Shown piece after piece: positions 18,821-28,977 of a DNA stretch of 57,339 nt. Numbering within the stretch: position 1 is the first letter of the stretch; each line of letters starts with the position of its first letter. Position numbers and translations under genes: made by a program. The notes beneath the pieces are model-generated. The model saw only the letters and a program-made list of their open reading frames with translations. It searched no databases and had not been told where the DNA came from. The stretch is taken from NCBI RefSeq assembly GCF_026013605.1, contig NZ_JAPDPJ010000041.1, positions 1 to 57,339 on the forward strand. The letters are read 5' to 3'. This DNA is from Plebeiibacterium sediminum. GTDB lineage: Bacteria; Bacteroidota; Bacteroidia; Bacteroidales; Marinilabiliaceae.

Positions 18821-18849
18821 AACCAGTGAAGCATCCTGCTTCACTGGTT
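18821..18849. terminator. Bidirectional terminator between GH95 and GH3
   Basis: AACCAGTGAAGCA (18821-18833) and TGCTTCACTGGTT (18837-18849) form a perfect 13-bp stem with a 3-base loop, between two convergent genes. Confidence 0.8.
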
Positions 18850-18877
18850 CTACACATACAAACATTGATTTATAATC

Positions 18878-21517
18878 CTATTTTATTTTAAAAAACTGAT
18901 GACCCAAAACTTTAAAACTAGCCTTAATTACTTCTGTAGACAAAGCATCGTTATCACCACTAAAACCAGGTTGCTCACCTCCCACATAAATATCAAATGT
19001 ACCAGGTTCAATAACTCGTTGAGTCTTTTTATTAATCATAGATAATTGTCGTGGTGTTAAAGTAAATTCAATAATTTTACTTTCGCCTGCTTTTAAATGA
19101 ATCCTGTCAAACCCTTCCAGCTGATGGATAGGACGAGGAGTAGAAGATTTTACATCTGAAATATAAAGCTGTACTACTTCATCACCATCTCTATCACCAA
19201 CATTAGTAACTTTTACCGATACATTCAAGGTATCGCCGGCTTTTGTTTGAGTTGGCAATTGCAAATCTGAATATTTAAAACTGGTATAACTTAATCCATA
19301 TCCGAACGGGTACAGAGGTTTTCCTTTATAATATCGATAGGTTCTGTTTTTCATATCGTAATCCTCAAACGGAGGTAATTCATCCAACGAAGCATAATAT
19401 GTTATTGGTAACCGACCGGCAGGATTATAGTCTCCAAACAAAACATCAGCCAAAGCGTTCCCCCCTTGCTCACCTGGATAACCCACATTTACAATAGCAT
19501 CAATATTATCTTTTGCCCAGTTAATAGCTAACGAACTTCCTGCATTTATAACTAAGATAACAGGCTTACCTGTAGCTTTAACAGCCTCTATTAATTCTTC
19601 CTGCTGCTTTGGCAATGAAATATCATTTCGATCTCCACCTTCTCCTTCCAGGCGTTGCGACAATCCAACTACAACAACTGCAACATCGGCTTCTTTTGTG
19701 ACTTTTACAGCGTCATCAATTAAGTTTTTATCGGGCATTGCCCATAATAAACAGGCCTGAGCATTCGTTTCATCGGTGTAAAATTCAATCTCAATATGAT
19801 ATTTCTTACCCCCTTCTAATACCAATCTGTCGGTAGCATATTGAGGATGATGAGCAGATCCTTTTCCTATGGAAATTTCTTTGCCTTCAATTTTAATGGT
19901 CATTCCTCGTTTGGCATACAATCCTAGCTCATAAGTTCCATTTGCAGGAGGCAACAGATAACCTTTCCAACGAATAGAAAAAGTATCAACTAACGTTTTT
20001 GAAACAGGAGCATATTGCCATGAAAAATCAATTTTATCATCAACCCTGGTAAATTCAGGCTCCCCTGAACATTGAGTATTATTAAAATACGCCCCTTCTA
20101 ATCCTTGTCGGCCATCTTCTGTTTGCAGATATACTGATGAAATAGGTTTTAAATTTAATGTTTCATCATCAAGGTGGGAACCTTCTGCATAAAGCACTTT
20201 TATTTGAGGTTCTACTTTATTTTTAATTCCTTTAAAAAAGGTAACAGGATTTTTAGGTGTTCCATGATAATTACCAACTAATGATTCCCAGTTATCGGCA
20301 TTAGGACCAATGACTGCAATCTTTTTAATCTGATCTTTAGCTAGAGGCAACAAATTATTACTATTCTTTAAAAGAACTATACTTTCCTGAGCTGCTTTTC
20401 GTGCCAACTCAGTATTAACATCAGAGCACACTATTTCAGTAGGTATTTTTGAATAAGGAACTACTTCTTCCGGATCAAACATCCCCATTTTAAAGCGAGC
20501 CATCAAAATTCTGCGTAGCGCAACATCAATCTGTTCTTCAGTAATAAAACCTTCTTTAACGGCTTCTCCCAAACTTTTATAATAACTTCTACAATTTAAA
20601 TCGCATCCGCCTTTAACTCCAATAGCAGCTGCCTCTGGTTTACTTTTGGCAATATGATGACCTGTTTCTATATCCCGAATAGCACCACAGTCAGAAACTA
20701 CATAACCTTCAAATCCCCAACTATCACGCAACAATTGATTTAATAAGAAATCGTGACCACTACAGGATTCTCCCCTGAAACGGTTGTAAGCACCCATTAC
20801 AGAATATACTTTAGCTTCTTTAATGGTTTTAAAGAACGCAGGTAAATAAGTTTCATACAAATCCCTGTCGCTCACATCAACATCAAAAGAATGGCGTAAT
20901 TTTTCAGGTCCGGAATGAACAGCAAAATGTTTAGCTGTTGCAATTGTTTTGTAATACTTAGGGTCGTTACCTTGTAAGCCCAAAATAAATTCAGTAGCCA
21001 ACTCACCTGTTAAATAAGGATCTTCACCATAAGTTTCATGGCCTCTTCCCCATCGTGGATCTCTGAAAATATTAACATTAGGAGACCAAAAATCCAGCCC
21101 TGTATAGATAGTTCTTTTATTCTGGTGTAAAAACTCGTGATGTTTAGCACGTGCTTCATCTGAGATAACAGAACCGATCTCTTTCATCAACTCTTTATCG
21201 AACGACGCTGCTACACTAATTGATTGTGGAAATACGGTTGCATAGCCAGCTCGTGCAACACCATGTAAACATTCATTCCACCAGTTGTATTCAGGAATCT
21301 GTAACCGAGGAATGGATTTGGATTCATTAGTCATTTGACTGACTTTTTCATCCAATGTCATTTGACTCAATAATACATCTACCCTTTCTTCAAAGGGTAG
21401 ATGATAATCCAAATAGCTAAAATCTATTGTCGTTTCCTGTGCATTACAGTAAGTCCCACTCAATGAGAAAAATCCCAATAAGCTATACAATGCAGTTACT
21501 TTTAATTTTGAAAACAT
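18878..21517 (-). CDS. GH3 beta-glycosidase with PA14 domain
   Basis: This 879-residue family 3 glycosidase acts on beta-linked glucose, xylose or related sugars. A signal peptide ends near AQE. The (beta/alpha)8 domain has WSPNVNIFRDPRWGRGHETY near residue 140, and the nucleophile Asp is in VVSDCGAI near 276. A PA14 domain is inserted at about 470-600 (GAYFN ... WKGYLLPPANGTYELGL). The alpha/beta sandwich carries VVVGLSQRLEGEGGDR, with the likely acid/base region. A C-terminal Fn3-like domain follows. Domain order matches PA14-containing GH3 xylosidases and glucosidases. It starts 42 bp after the pectin methylesterase gene and is probably in the same transcript; a perfect hairpin ends it. 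The exact sugar is not predictable. Confidence 0.92.
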   Translation of the reverse strand: MFSKLKVTALYSLLGFFSLSGTYCNAQETTIDFSYLDYHLPFEERVDVLLSQMTLDEKVSQMTNESKSIPRLQIPEYNWWNECLHGVARAGYATVFPQSISVAASFDKELMKEIGSVISDEARAKHHEFLHQNKRTIYTGLDFWSPNVNIFRDPRWGRGHETYGEDPYLTGELATEFILGLQGNDPKYYKTIATAKHFAVHSGPEKLRHSFDVDVSDRDLYETYLPAFFKTIKEAKVYSVMGAYNRFRGESCSGHDFLLNQLLRDSWGFEGYVVSDCGAIRDIETGHHIAKSKPEAAAIGVKGGCDLNCRSYYKSLGEAVKEGFITEEQIDVALRRILMARFKMGMFDPEEVVPYSKIPTEIVCSDVNTELARKAAQESIVLLKNSNNLLPLAKDQIKKIAVIGPNADNWESLVGNYHGTPKNPVTFFKGIKNKVEPQIKVLYAEGSHLDDETLNLKPISSVYLQTEDGRQGLEGAYFNNTQCSGEPEFTRVDDKIDFSWQYAPVSKTLVDTFSIRWKGYLLPPANGTYELGLYAKRGMTIKIEGKEISIGKGSAHHPQYATDRLVLEGGKKYHIEIEFYTDETNAQACLLWAMPDKNLIDDAVKVTKEADVAVVVVGLSQRLEGEGGDRNDISLPKQQEELIEAVKATGKPVILVINAGSSLAINWAKDNIDAIVNVGYPGEQGGNALADVLFGDYNPAGRLPITYYASLDELPPFEDYDMKNRTYRYYKGKPLYPFGYGLSYTSFKYSDLQLPTQTKAGDTLNVSVKVTNVGDRDGDEVVQLYISDVKSSTPRPIHQLEGFDRIHLKAGESKIIEFTLTPRQLSMINKKTQRVIEPGTFDIYVGGEQPGFSGDNDALSTEVIKASFKVLGHQFFKIK

Positions 21518-21559
21518 ACTTTGATTTAATACCTTATTAACTATACGTTTTTTCTTATT

Positions 21560-24500
21560 CTAAAAAGACACTTTAAATACTTCACTATTCACCTTAACAA
21601 TATACAAACCGTGTATATCAAGTTTCTTTGAATAACTTCTATCCGTTGTTTTCTCGATAGAAATCAAATTCCCACTTAGAGAATAAACAGATATAACTGA
21701 TGCTCCTTTTAAATTATCAATATGAAGCACAGAATCATATATATTGACAAACACCTGAGCCTCATTAAAATCACTTACCGACAAACTCACATCGTTAGTA
21801 ATTTCTTCAGACAACTCACTCAAGCTACCATATTCATTTGCCGCACAAACACTATAAGTATAACTTGCACCTGATTCAGCATCAAGATCTGTATAAGAAG
21901 GTTCTGTTGTAAATCCAATAACCTCTCCATCACGAAAAACGATATAACAAATAGCATAATCCGACAAATTCCAATCTAAAATATTATTATTTATAGACAA
22001 TCCTGTAGGTTTTTCTACCGGTTCAAAGTACATCCGGGGATTCCAGCTATCATTACCACTTAATACATTATCATATGTATATTGAGCTGCTTCTTCCTGA
22101 GATAACACAGCTTGTAAACCAGAAACTGTTTCACCACCTTCTCCTTCACTTTCGGTATAAGTAGTTTTTCTATTCGACAAATCAATTGCGTTTCCATTAG
22201 AATCCATACTATTATATTCGGCAAACAATTTGGGGATTACTCCCATATTTGTCCAACCTTCTACAGCTGGTAAAATATTCATCTTTGTGTTAAGATAAAC
22301 TGCAATTGGTTCATTATGCCAGGGACGCCCTAATTTCAAATTTCCATCTGCCGCACCTTCATTTCCATCAATAGTGCAGCTATTAAAAACATAACCGTAT
22401 TTGGTTCCGTTGACATGTGCTGGTGCTACAATAACAGATCCACTCCGCATATTATACAACGTACATTGATCAATAAATACATCTCCGGAACCATAAATAT
22501 AATCAACTGCACCTTCGATATAACAATTGTATGCATAATGTCGATCATTTAAACCATTGGTTGTATACCATGTATCCTGAAAGGATTTGAAATTACAATT
22601 ATTGAAAGTAAAACGATCATTGTTTGATCGCATAGCTAAAGCCATTGGGCCATTCTGAAAATCGACACCATAATTATTAACAAATGAAATATTTTCAGCA
22701 TAAAAATTGCTTGCAGAAACAACCACAACAGCACAATCACTCATTCCCCACAGTTCTTTTCTATAATCCCAATCACTATATGTTGAACTTGCACTGCAGC
22801 AAATAGCAAAAGAAATAATGGTATTTTCTTTATCCTGACCTATTAAATACATATATGGTTTATCTTCAGAAATGCGGACCAATTCATTATATGTTCCCTT
22901 TTTAACAAAAATCAACCATGGAGATGTTTGATTTGAAGGTGCTCCATCAATGGCCTCCTGGATTGTTGTATAGTCTCCACTTCCATCTTTTGCCACAACT
23001 GCATCATACAATCGTGCAATTGGCTGAGGGCGATTCATTGTTTTAAATGTTAATGTTAAACCACTATATGCATTCCCTGATTTATCGGTCAGAGCTCCAT
23101 CCTGCACTGTAAAAGTATATTCTGTATTATAATCAAGTTTTGTGTAACTAAACGTTACAGTTTTAGATCCAAAACTTGGAGAAAGTACCGTTGAGCCAAG
23201 AGTACAGCTACCCGTTCCGGCCATCATAGACTCATCAAAGGTTAATACTATTGAACCATTGGCAGAAGCATTTGTGGCACCTTCTGCAGGTACAGTAGAT
23301 ATTAATGAGGGAGCAGTTATGTCGTTTACAACAACTTTATCTGCAAACACAAAAACATTTGTTATGGCTGTTCCATCAACATCAACAGCATTCCCAATTT
23401 CCGGGCTCGAAGTGTCTGCAATCCATCTCACATACACCTTTGCCTGCCCCTCTGCATCATCCGGTAAAGTAACATTTAGATCAGCCCATGATATCCCCCA
23501 TACTGAGGTAAGATCCACAGTTCCTAATTGAGTATAGGTGGTACCATCTAACGAATATTGAATAGTCATTACCGAATATCCGTGGTACGAACCAGAAAGC
23601 ATAGAGTTAACCTGTACATTTTCATATCCAACGGTTGAAAACGAGGTTTGATACGCTCTTGGAGTTGCAAATTCAGATGTTGATGCCCAAAACTGAGCAC
23701 ATGCATAACCTGGTGAAAATGAACTGGAAGTACGAGCTAACCAACCGGTTGTTGATCCATCATTTTTTACAACGCTGAACATACCGGTATTATCCGTTGC
23801 AGAAAAATAATCAGCAGACCTGTCACTTGTAGGATCTTTTTCAGCAAAGTCCCAACCCACAATAAACGGTACCTCATCAAAACTTGCTGTATAATTTTTG
23901 TCCTCATTAACCAATACCGTACGGCTCAATTCAGTTGTGTAATCTTCCCAGTTTAAAAAGTTAGCTACAGTATTAGACACTGCTGTCATAGTTACAATTG
24001 TTCCATCCTCATACTTACCTTCTGTAGGTTCCGGACTTAATGAAACCTCGCCCCAGTTACTGCCACTAACTTCAACATTAAACGAATAGGTAGTTTTTGC
24101 GTTATAAACTGCTTTTATACTTATATCTCCATCAATAATGAACGTATAAGGGTTTTCAGATGACAACACAGTTCCTGTATTACCATTCTGCCATTCAACA
24201 AATTCATAACCAAAATTATTAGTTGCCGCCAATGTAATCTCATCCCCTTCATTATAAGTCCCGGAAGTTGGAGAAACCTCTCCTGCTGCCTCATCTGATA
24301 ACAATACAGTTAGCTCTACTACATTTGTTAATTGTTTTAACCAACGTGAATCTCCAATTATACCCCCGGTTTTACTTGCTGTAGCAATAGGAGATGTTGA
24401 TAATATTGTAAAATCACCACCATCAGCATTTACAAATCCTATTTCGGACAAACCTAAAGTTTCAAGCGAATTATCATTAACAGATGATGTACCACTTGAA

Positions 24501-25303
24501 ATATTGTAACTTCCATAGTTAACCACAAGATTGTTCTCGGCAGATAATGTTCCCCCAGTCGCAACAATTATATTAGGTAAAGTTGTGGCTCCCGCCTCTG
24601 CAATAATATTATCCGAAAAAATATAATTTGAATTCGTACTATAAAGGTTTCGAACATTACATAAAGCACGGCTACTATCTTTACCCCATTTATACACAGT
24701 ATTATTAGTAAATGTAAAAGTGAAATCATTACTGCTGTCTGTGGTTTGTGGATAGAAGAAACTTTCTCCGTTTAAGTAGTTATACAGTGTGGTATTAGTA
24801 ACGCTTATAGAATTAACAATATGCTTTGTATAAATAAAGTTCCAACCATTATTGCCACAATCTTTTATTATACAATTATCAAATACGATAGACCCGATAC
24901 TATAACCATCGTTCCCGGTCCTTAAAAAACAACGGTTAACATTTTTAATTATTACATTATAAAAGCCAAGCTCTGTAATATCTCCTATATTACCACTTAT
25001 AAAATAATCAGATCCCCTGTCAATAATAACTCCATCAAACTTTAAACCACAGTTTGTAAGGGCATCTCCCATCGAAATTTGCTGGGTTATTACTGCATCA
25101 CCTGCAGCTTTTAAAGTTAAAACTTTATCACTTTGAAAATTTATACCGGATGAATATGTGCCCGCTTCCAGTATTAAGACATCACCATCCATGGCATTTC
25201 CTATTACTGCCTCTATTGTGGCAGGACTAACATTTATGGATGCCCCATAACTTTGGATTATGGCAAGCATTAATCCCCAAAGTAAAATGTAAACTTTTTT
25301 CAT
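21560..25303 (-). CDS. Multidomain secreted pectin methylesterase (CE8) with T9SS tail
   Basis: This enzyme of about 1,247 residues de-esterifies homogalacturonan. The ATG at 25303 gives a signal peptide (YILLWGLMLAIIQSYG); the longer ORF start at 25360 lies upstream of the predicted transcription start. In order: a beta-helix domain (to about 330), two InlB-like repeats (GEVSPTSGTYNEGDEIT; GKYEDGTIVTM), a beta-sandwich, an Ig-like Big_5 domain (PAEGATNASANGSIVLTFDE), the CE8 domain from about 770, an Fn3 domain, and a C-terminal sorting-type tail (VISVYSLSGNLIS ... GLYIVKV). CE8 motifs are complete: GTYNE, SFQDTW, DYIYGSGD, LGRPW. The tail predicts type IX secretion, unlike the lipoprotein enzymes around it. 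It is followed by GH3. Confidence 0.9.
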   Translation of the reverse strand: MKKVYILLWGLMLAIIQSYGASINVSPATIEAVIGNAMDGDVLILEAGTYSSGINFQSDKVLTLKAAGDAVITQQISMGDALTNCGLKFDGVIIDRGSDYFISGNIGDITELGFYNVIIKNVNRCFLRTGNDGYSIGSIVFDNCIIKDCGNNGWNFIYTKHIVNSISVTNTTLYNYLNGESFFYPQTTDSSNDFTFTFTNNTVYKWGKDSSRALCNVRNLYSTNSNYIFSDNIIAEAGATTLPNIIVATGGTLSAENNLVVNYGSYNISSGTSSVNDNSLETLGLSEIGFVNADGGDFTILSTSPIATASKTGGIIGDSRWLKQLTNVVELTVLLSDEAAGEVSPTSGTYNEGDEITLAATNNFGYEFVEWQNGNTGTVLSSENPYTFIIDGDISIKAVYNAKTTYSFNVEVSGSNWGEVSLSPEPTEGKYEDGTIVTMTAVSNTVANFLNWEDYTTELSRTVLVNEDKNYTASFDEVPFIVGWDFAEKDPTSDRSADYFSATDNTGMFSVVKNDGSTTGWLARTSSSFSPGYACAQFWASTSEFATPRAYQTSFSTVGYENVQVNSMLSGSYHGYSVMTIQYSLDGTTYTQLGTVDLTSVWGISWADLNVTLPDDAEGQAKVYVRWIADTSSPEIGNAVDVDGTAITNVFVFADKVVVNDITAPSLISTVPAEGATNASANGSIVLTFDESMMAGTGSCTLGSTVLSPSFGSKTVTFSYTKLDYNTEYTFTVQDGALTDKSGNAYSGLTLTFKTMNRPQPIARLYDAVVAKDGSGDYTTIQEAIDGAPSNQTSPWLIFVKKGTYNELVRISEDKPYMYLIGQDKENTIISFAICCSASSTYSDWDYRKELWGMSDCAVVVVSASNFYAENISFVNNYGVDFQNGPMALAMRSNNDRFTFNNCNFKSFQDTWYTTNGLNDRHYAYNCYIEGAVDYIYGSGDVFIDQCTLYNMRSGSVIVAPAHVNGTKYGYVFNSCTIDGNEGAADGNLKLGRPWHNEPIAVYLNTKMNILPAVEGWTNMGVIPKLFAEYNSMDSNGNAIDLSNRKTTYTESEGEGGETVSGLQAVLSQEEAAQYTYDNVLSGNDSWNPRMYFEPVEKPTGLSINNNILDWNLSDYAICYIVFRDGEVIGFTTEPSYTDLDAESGASYTYSVCAANEYGSLSELSEEITNDVSLSVSDFNEAQVFVNIYDSVLHIDNLKGASVISVYSLSGNLISIEKTTDRSYSKKLDIHGLYIVKVNSEVFKVSF

Positions 25304-25344
25304 AGATAAATCATTTAGTTGCGTAAAAACTTTTGTTTTCACAC

Positions 25345-25352
25345 CAAATGTA
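25345..25352 (-). promoter_or_regulatory. -7 box for the CE8-GH3 unit
   Basis: TACATTTG on the minus strand matches TAnnTTTG. Transcription would start near 25339, about 36 bases before the ATG at 25303, and the box lies inside the longer ORF, which argues for the shorter start. Confidence 0.45.
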
Positions 25353-25438
25353 AATCGCAAAAATTGCCGATAGGTATTTCATTTTACAATTACAATAGGG
25401 CTATATTGCAACTAACAATATACATGAACATTAACCAA

Positions 25439-25464
25439 CTTAAACTACCATTAACAAGTTTAAG
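25439..25464. promoter_or_regulatory. Dyad upstream of the CE8-GH3 promoter
   Basis: CTTAAACT (25439-25446) and AGTTTAAG (25457-25464) form an 8-bp inverted repeat about 90 bp upstream of the -7 box. It could be a regulator site, for example for an HTCS; this is only positional. The rest of the 25361-25552 gap shows no gene. Confidence 0.3.
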
Positions 25465-25552
25465 CCATCGCAGTATTGCACCCAAATTGTGACTCATAAC
25501 TCTAAAGAAATGCTTGTTTCTATATTTTAAAGATTTGCTTATATATCAAAAA

Positions 25553-25580
25553 AAAGAGTAGCTCAACAGAACTACTCTTT
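25553..25580 (-). terminator. Terminator after GH28
   Basis: AAAGAGTAG (25553-25561) and CTACTCTTT (25572-25580) form a perfect 9-bp stem with a 10-base loop. On the minus strand it is followed by a run of T, 39 bp past the GH28 stop. It closes the long operon that starts at 39.9 kb. Confidence 0.7.
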
Positions 25581-25619
25581 ACAAACTATAAACTTACATT
25601 TTTATGTAATTACAAAATA

Positions 25620-27293
25620 TTATTTAAACTGCACATTATTTTCAGGAGTACCAATAACCTTCACATACTTTTTGGGATTGGATACATTTTTAAAGTCAAA
25701 ATAAACGTTACCTGTTGACTCACCTTTAACAACAACCCTATGCTGATCAATATCATCCACCTTGCTATTAACAAACTTAACATCTTCACTATTCTGAACA
25801 ATAATGGATTCAGGCTTTTTTACATCCAGGCTTAAGCCTTCTATTTCAATTCCTTTTGCATATCTTAGTAAAATACCTTCGTTAGATACTATTTTACTGT
25901 TTTTAATTTTAATATTCTGAACGGGCATTTCAGGGATTCCATTGATTGTGATTGCTTTTTCAACATCATAACATTCAATATCTTCAAAAACAAAATTTCT
26001 AAAACAAGGGGTTTCTTCGGTAATCGGTTCTGTGGTGATTCCTATAATATTTCCGTTTTCATCTTCTTTAATTTTTCCACCATAATACAGGTTAAAACGA
26101 ATAGCATCTGTAGGGATATTGGTCATACGAACACCTTTGACGTAAATATTTTCAACAACACCTCCCCTGCCTCGTGTACTCTTAAAACGCAGACCGCAAT
26201 CAGTTCCCAGGAAGGTACAATTTTCAACATACATATTTTTTACTCCTCCAGACATTTCACTACCAATAACAAAGCCTCCGTGCCCATGATAAACAACACA
26301 GTTACGAACAATAATATACTCGGTAGGAACACCGATATCACGACCTTGCTTATCTTTTCCTGATTTTATACAAATAGCATCGTCGCCCACATCAAAATTA
26401 CAGTCCTCAATAATTCCATATTTACATGATTCTAAATCTATTCCATCACCATTTTGAGCAAACCAGGGATTACGAACATTAATATTCCTGACTGTAATAT
26501 TTTTACACTGCAAGGGATGAATATTCCACGACGGAGAATTTTGAAAAGTAGGGCCATCAAGAAGTACGTTTTCACATTGAGTCAGGTTTATCAATTGAGG
26601 CCTGAAAAAATCTTTATAGGGTTGAAGAGCATCTACATTGTCATAATCCACTTTTCCCGAACGCACTAATTGCTCCCCGTTGTAATAAGATTCTGAGGGA
26701 TACCAAGTTTTTTCGTTATAAACAAAACCCCCTCCGGCAACAACTTCTTTCCATTGTCCTTCAGTTAACTTACCTTTTTTTATTTGTCTCCAGGCACCTC
26801 CTGCCCCATCAATAACTCCCTTTCCGGTAATGGCAATATTCTTTAGATTTTTACCTGACACAGGGTTTTGACATCTGGGATTTTTTTTCCCTTCATAAAA
26901 ATTATCTAAAAGCGGATATAGATTACGATCTCCACTAAATTGCAGCAAAGCTCCACCTTCTAAATGAAGATTTACATCATTTTTTAAAACAATTGGTCCG
27001 GTTAACCAAACACCCTTAGGAATAAGAACAACACCTCCATTATTTTTTGAGCATAAATCTATTGTTGAGTTAATCACTTCTGTGTTCAAAAACTTCCCAT
27101 TTGAAACAGCTCCATAATTTACAATATTAAATGTATCAGTTTTAAATTCAGGAACTACAACATTTGGCATTTCAAAAGGCAAATCCAATGCTAAGTCTTT
27201 CGGTTCTGATTTTTTTACAGCATTACATGAAACACCTCCTACTAAACTTATTATTAATACCAGAGTGTATATATTCTTTGACAAATTCTTCAT
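25620..27293 (-). CDS. GH28 polygalacturonase-type hydrolase (lipoprotein)
   Basis: This 557-residue family 28 enzyme hydrolyses galacturonic acid chains, or the galacturonate-rhamnose bond in rhamnogalacturonan. The lipobox is GVSC (Cys23), with no acidic run after it, so it is probably periplasmic. Parallel beta-helix motifs are NGDGIDLES near residue 283, VGDDAICIKSG with the paired Asp near 303, GHGGFVIGSE with the conserved His near 335, and RFKSTRGRGG near 368 (the Arg-x-Lys pair). All catalytic positions are present. An exo-type enzyme acting on imported oligosaccharides is likely from location and context. It is the last gene of the long operon, 9 bp after GH43. Confidence 0.93.
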   Translation of the reverse strand: MKNLSKNIYTLVLIISLVGGVSCNAVKKSEPKDLALDLPFEMPNVVVPEFKTDTFNIVNYGAVSNGKFLNTEVINSTIDLCSKNNGGVVLIPKGVWLTGPIVLKNDVNLHLEGGALLQFSGDRNLYPLLDNFYEGKKNPRCQNPVSGKNLKNIAITGKGVIDGAGGAWRQIKKGKLTEGQWKEVVAGGGFVYNEKTWYPSESYYNGEQLVRSGKVDYDNVDALQPYKDFFRPQLINLTQCENVLLDGPTFQNSPSWNIHPLQCKNITVRNINVRNPWFAQNGDGIDLESCKYGIIEDCNFDVGDDAICIKSGKDKQGRDIGVPTEYIIVRNCVVYHGHGGFVIGSEMSGGVKNMYVENCTFLGTDCGLRFKSTRGRGGVVENIYVKGVRMTNIPTDAIRFNLYYGGKIKEDENGNIIGITTEPITEETPCFRNFVFEDIECYDVEKAITINGIPEMPVQNIKIKNSKIVSNEGILLRYAKGIEIEGLSLDVKKPESIIVQNSEDVKFVNSKVDDIDQHRVVVKGESTGNVYFDFKNVSNPKKYVKVIGTPENNVQFK

Positions 27294-27302
27294 TTTCTAT
27301 TA

Positions 27303-28958
27303 TTATTTAGTTACTCTAAACCAATCCACATCAATCCAACCGCTATCCTTATGATATTTATGACGATTTATAAATAATCCCATCTTAGCACCAATCCATT
27401 GACCTTCGCGAGCCTTAAACGCCTGACCAATATTTATAAACTTCTTACCATTAAAACTATAGCTAAACTGACAATCGTTTTCACCTTGCATGGTAACTCT
27501 TAAATAAACAGGCTTGCTGTTTTTAATGGTTACTTTCTCATTCATAATCTCGCTGTTACCTTTATCGGCACCCTTACAAAAACCCTGAGAAAGAACAATT
27601 CCATCTTTAGTATCCTCTAAAGCCACAACACCATAGTCGCGCCCCATAATTACAAACCCGGCACGCTCCCCCTCATTTTCAGGATTGGGATGAAATGTCA
27701 TTTTAACCGTAGCTGTAAATTCGGGTGCAGGAATCTTTTGAAGTAATAAATTAGGAACATCCCATAGGCTTTTATAATCTTCAGGAGTTAGTACCGAGTA
27801 AAGACGCATATTGCCATTAGCGGCATCATTAAAAACCCAGAAAGGAGAACTGTTTCCGTGCCATTGCCACTGGTATCCTGTTTTAGAATCGTTAAATTCA
27901 TCACTTTCTTCAGGAGTCATTATCGGATAAGTTTTACCAACATTGGGTTTTTTATAGGATAGAACAGGATCGCCACAGCCATCATTATCCTTATCAATAC
28001 CCATTAGCGGCCATCCATCTTTCCATGTCATTGGTTGTAAATGAACAATTCGACCTATGGCTCCTACATCCTGAAAATGAATAAACCAGTCTTCTCCTAT
28101 TGGAGTATTAACCCATCCTCCCTGATGCGGTCCGTTAATTTCTGTTTTACCTTTAGCTAATACAATTTTGTCTTCGTAAGGACCGTAAACATTTTTAGAT
28201 CTCATTACGATTTGCCATCCTGTGGGCACCCCACCGCCCGGAGCAAAAATATAGTAATAACCATCCTTTTTATAAAATTTAGGACCTTCGATAGTTGGAT
28301 GTTTGCCATGGCCATCGAAAACTATAACACTTTCGGATATTGCTTTTGAGGCATCTTTATTTAGCTCACAAACCAATAATACACTTTTAAAAGATGCCCT
28401 ACTTCCTGCCACTCCATGAACAAGGTAAACACGACCATCCTCATCCCATAACGGACAAGCATCTATTAAGCCTTTTCCTTCTTTTACTAATGTTAACGGA
28501 GCCCAGGGGCCGGCAGGATCTTTCGCCTTTGTCATGTAAACACCATAATCCGGATCTCCATAAAAAATATAGAATTCGTTGTTATGATAGCGAATTGATG
28601 GAGCCCAAACTCCATTACCATGCTGATGTTGTGAAAACACGTCAGCAGGAGGTAAACCATAAGGAATTGCTGCTCCAATCAGTTCCCAGTTTACCAAATC
28701 TTTTGAGTGTAAGATTTGCAGTCCGGGAATACAATTAAAGCTAGATGATGTCATATAATAATCATCACCAGCCCTACAAACATCCGGATCGGAGTAATCT
28801 GTATACAAAATAGGGTTTTTATAGGTGCCATCACCCTGATCGGCTACCCATACTTCAGAAACATAATTAGATTTTTCCTGAGCTAATACATTAGCTACTC
28901 CCACAAATATCATCAACAACAATAGTGATAATACTCTTGATTTCATTTTTAAATTCAT
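27303..28958 (-). CDS. GH43-family glycosidase
   Basis: This 551-residue enzyme of family 43 has a five-bladed propeller and usually acts on alpha-L-arabinofuranose or beta-D-xylose. A signal peptide ends at VLAQ. The catalytic triad is visible: base Asp in YSDPDV (about 54), pKa-modulating Asp in LIDACPLWDEDGR (about 164) and acid Glu in TIEGPKF (about 219). The C-terminal ~200 residues form a beta-sandwich (FWVFNDAANGNMRLYS onward) as in large xylosidase-like GH43 members. It lies 19 bp after GH105 in the pectin operon, which suggests it trims arabinan or xylogalacturonan side chains. Exact specificity is open. Confidence 0.92.
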   Translation of the reverse strand: MNLKMKSRVLSLLLLMIFVGVANVLAQEKSNYVSEVWVADQGDGTYKNPILYTDYSDPDVCRAGDDYYMTSSSFNCIPGLQILHSKDLVNWELIGAAIPYGLPPADVFSQHQHGNGVWAPSIRYHNNEFYIFYGDPDYGVYMTKAKDPAGPWAPLTLVKEGKGLIDACPLWDEDGRVYLVHGVAGSRASFKSVLLVCELNKDASKAISESVIVFDGHGKHPTIEGPKFYKKDGYYYIFAPGGGVPTGWQIVMRSKNVYGPYEDKIVLAKGKTEINGPHQGGWVNTPIGEDWFIHFQDVGAIGRIVHLQPMTWKDGWPLMGIDKDNDGCGDPVLSYKKPNVGKTYPIMTPEESDEFNDSKTGYQWQWHGNSSPFWVFNDAANGNMRLYSVLTPEDYKSLWDVPNLLLQKIPAPEFTATVKMTFHPNPENEGERAGFVIMGRDYGVVALEDTKDGIVLSQGFCKGADKGNSEIMNEKVTIKNSKPVYLRVTMQGENDCQFSYSFNGKKFINIGQAFKAREGQWIGAKMGLFINRHKYHKDSGWIDVDWFRVTK

Positions 28959-28977
28959 ATGTTTAATTTTTCTTTCA

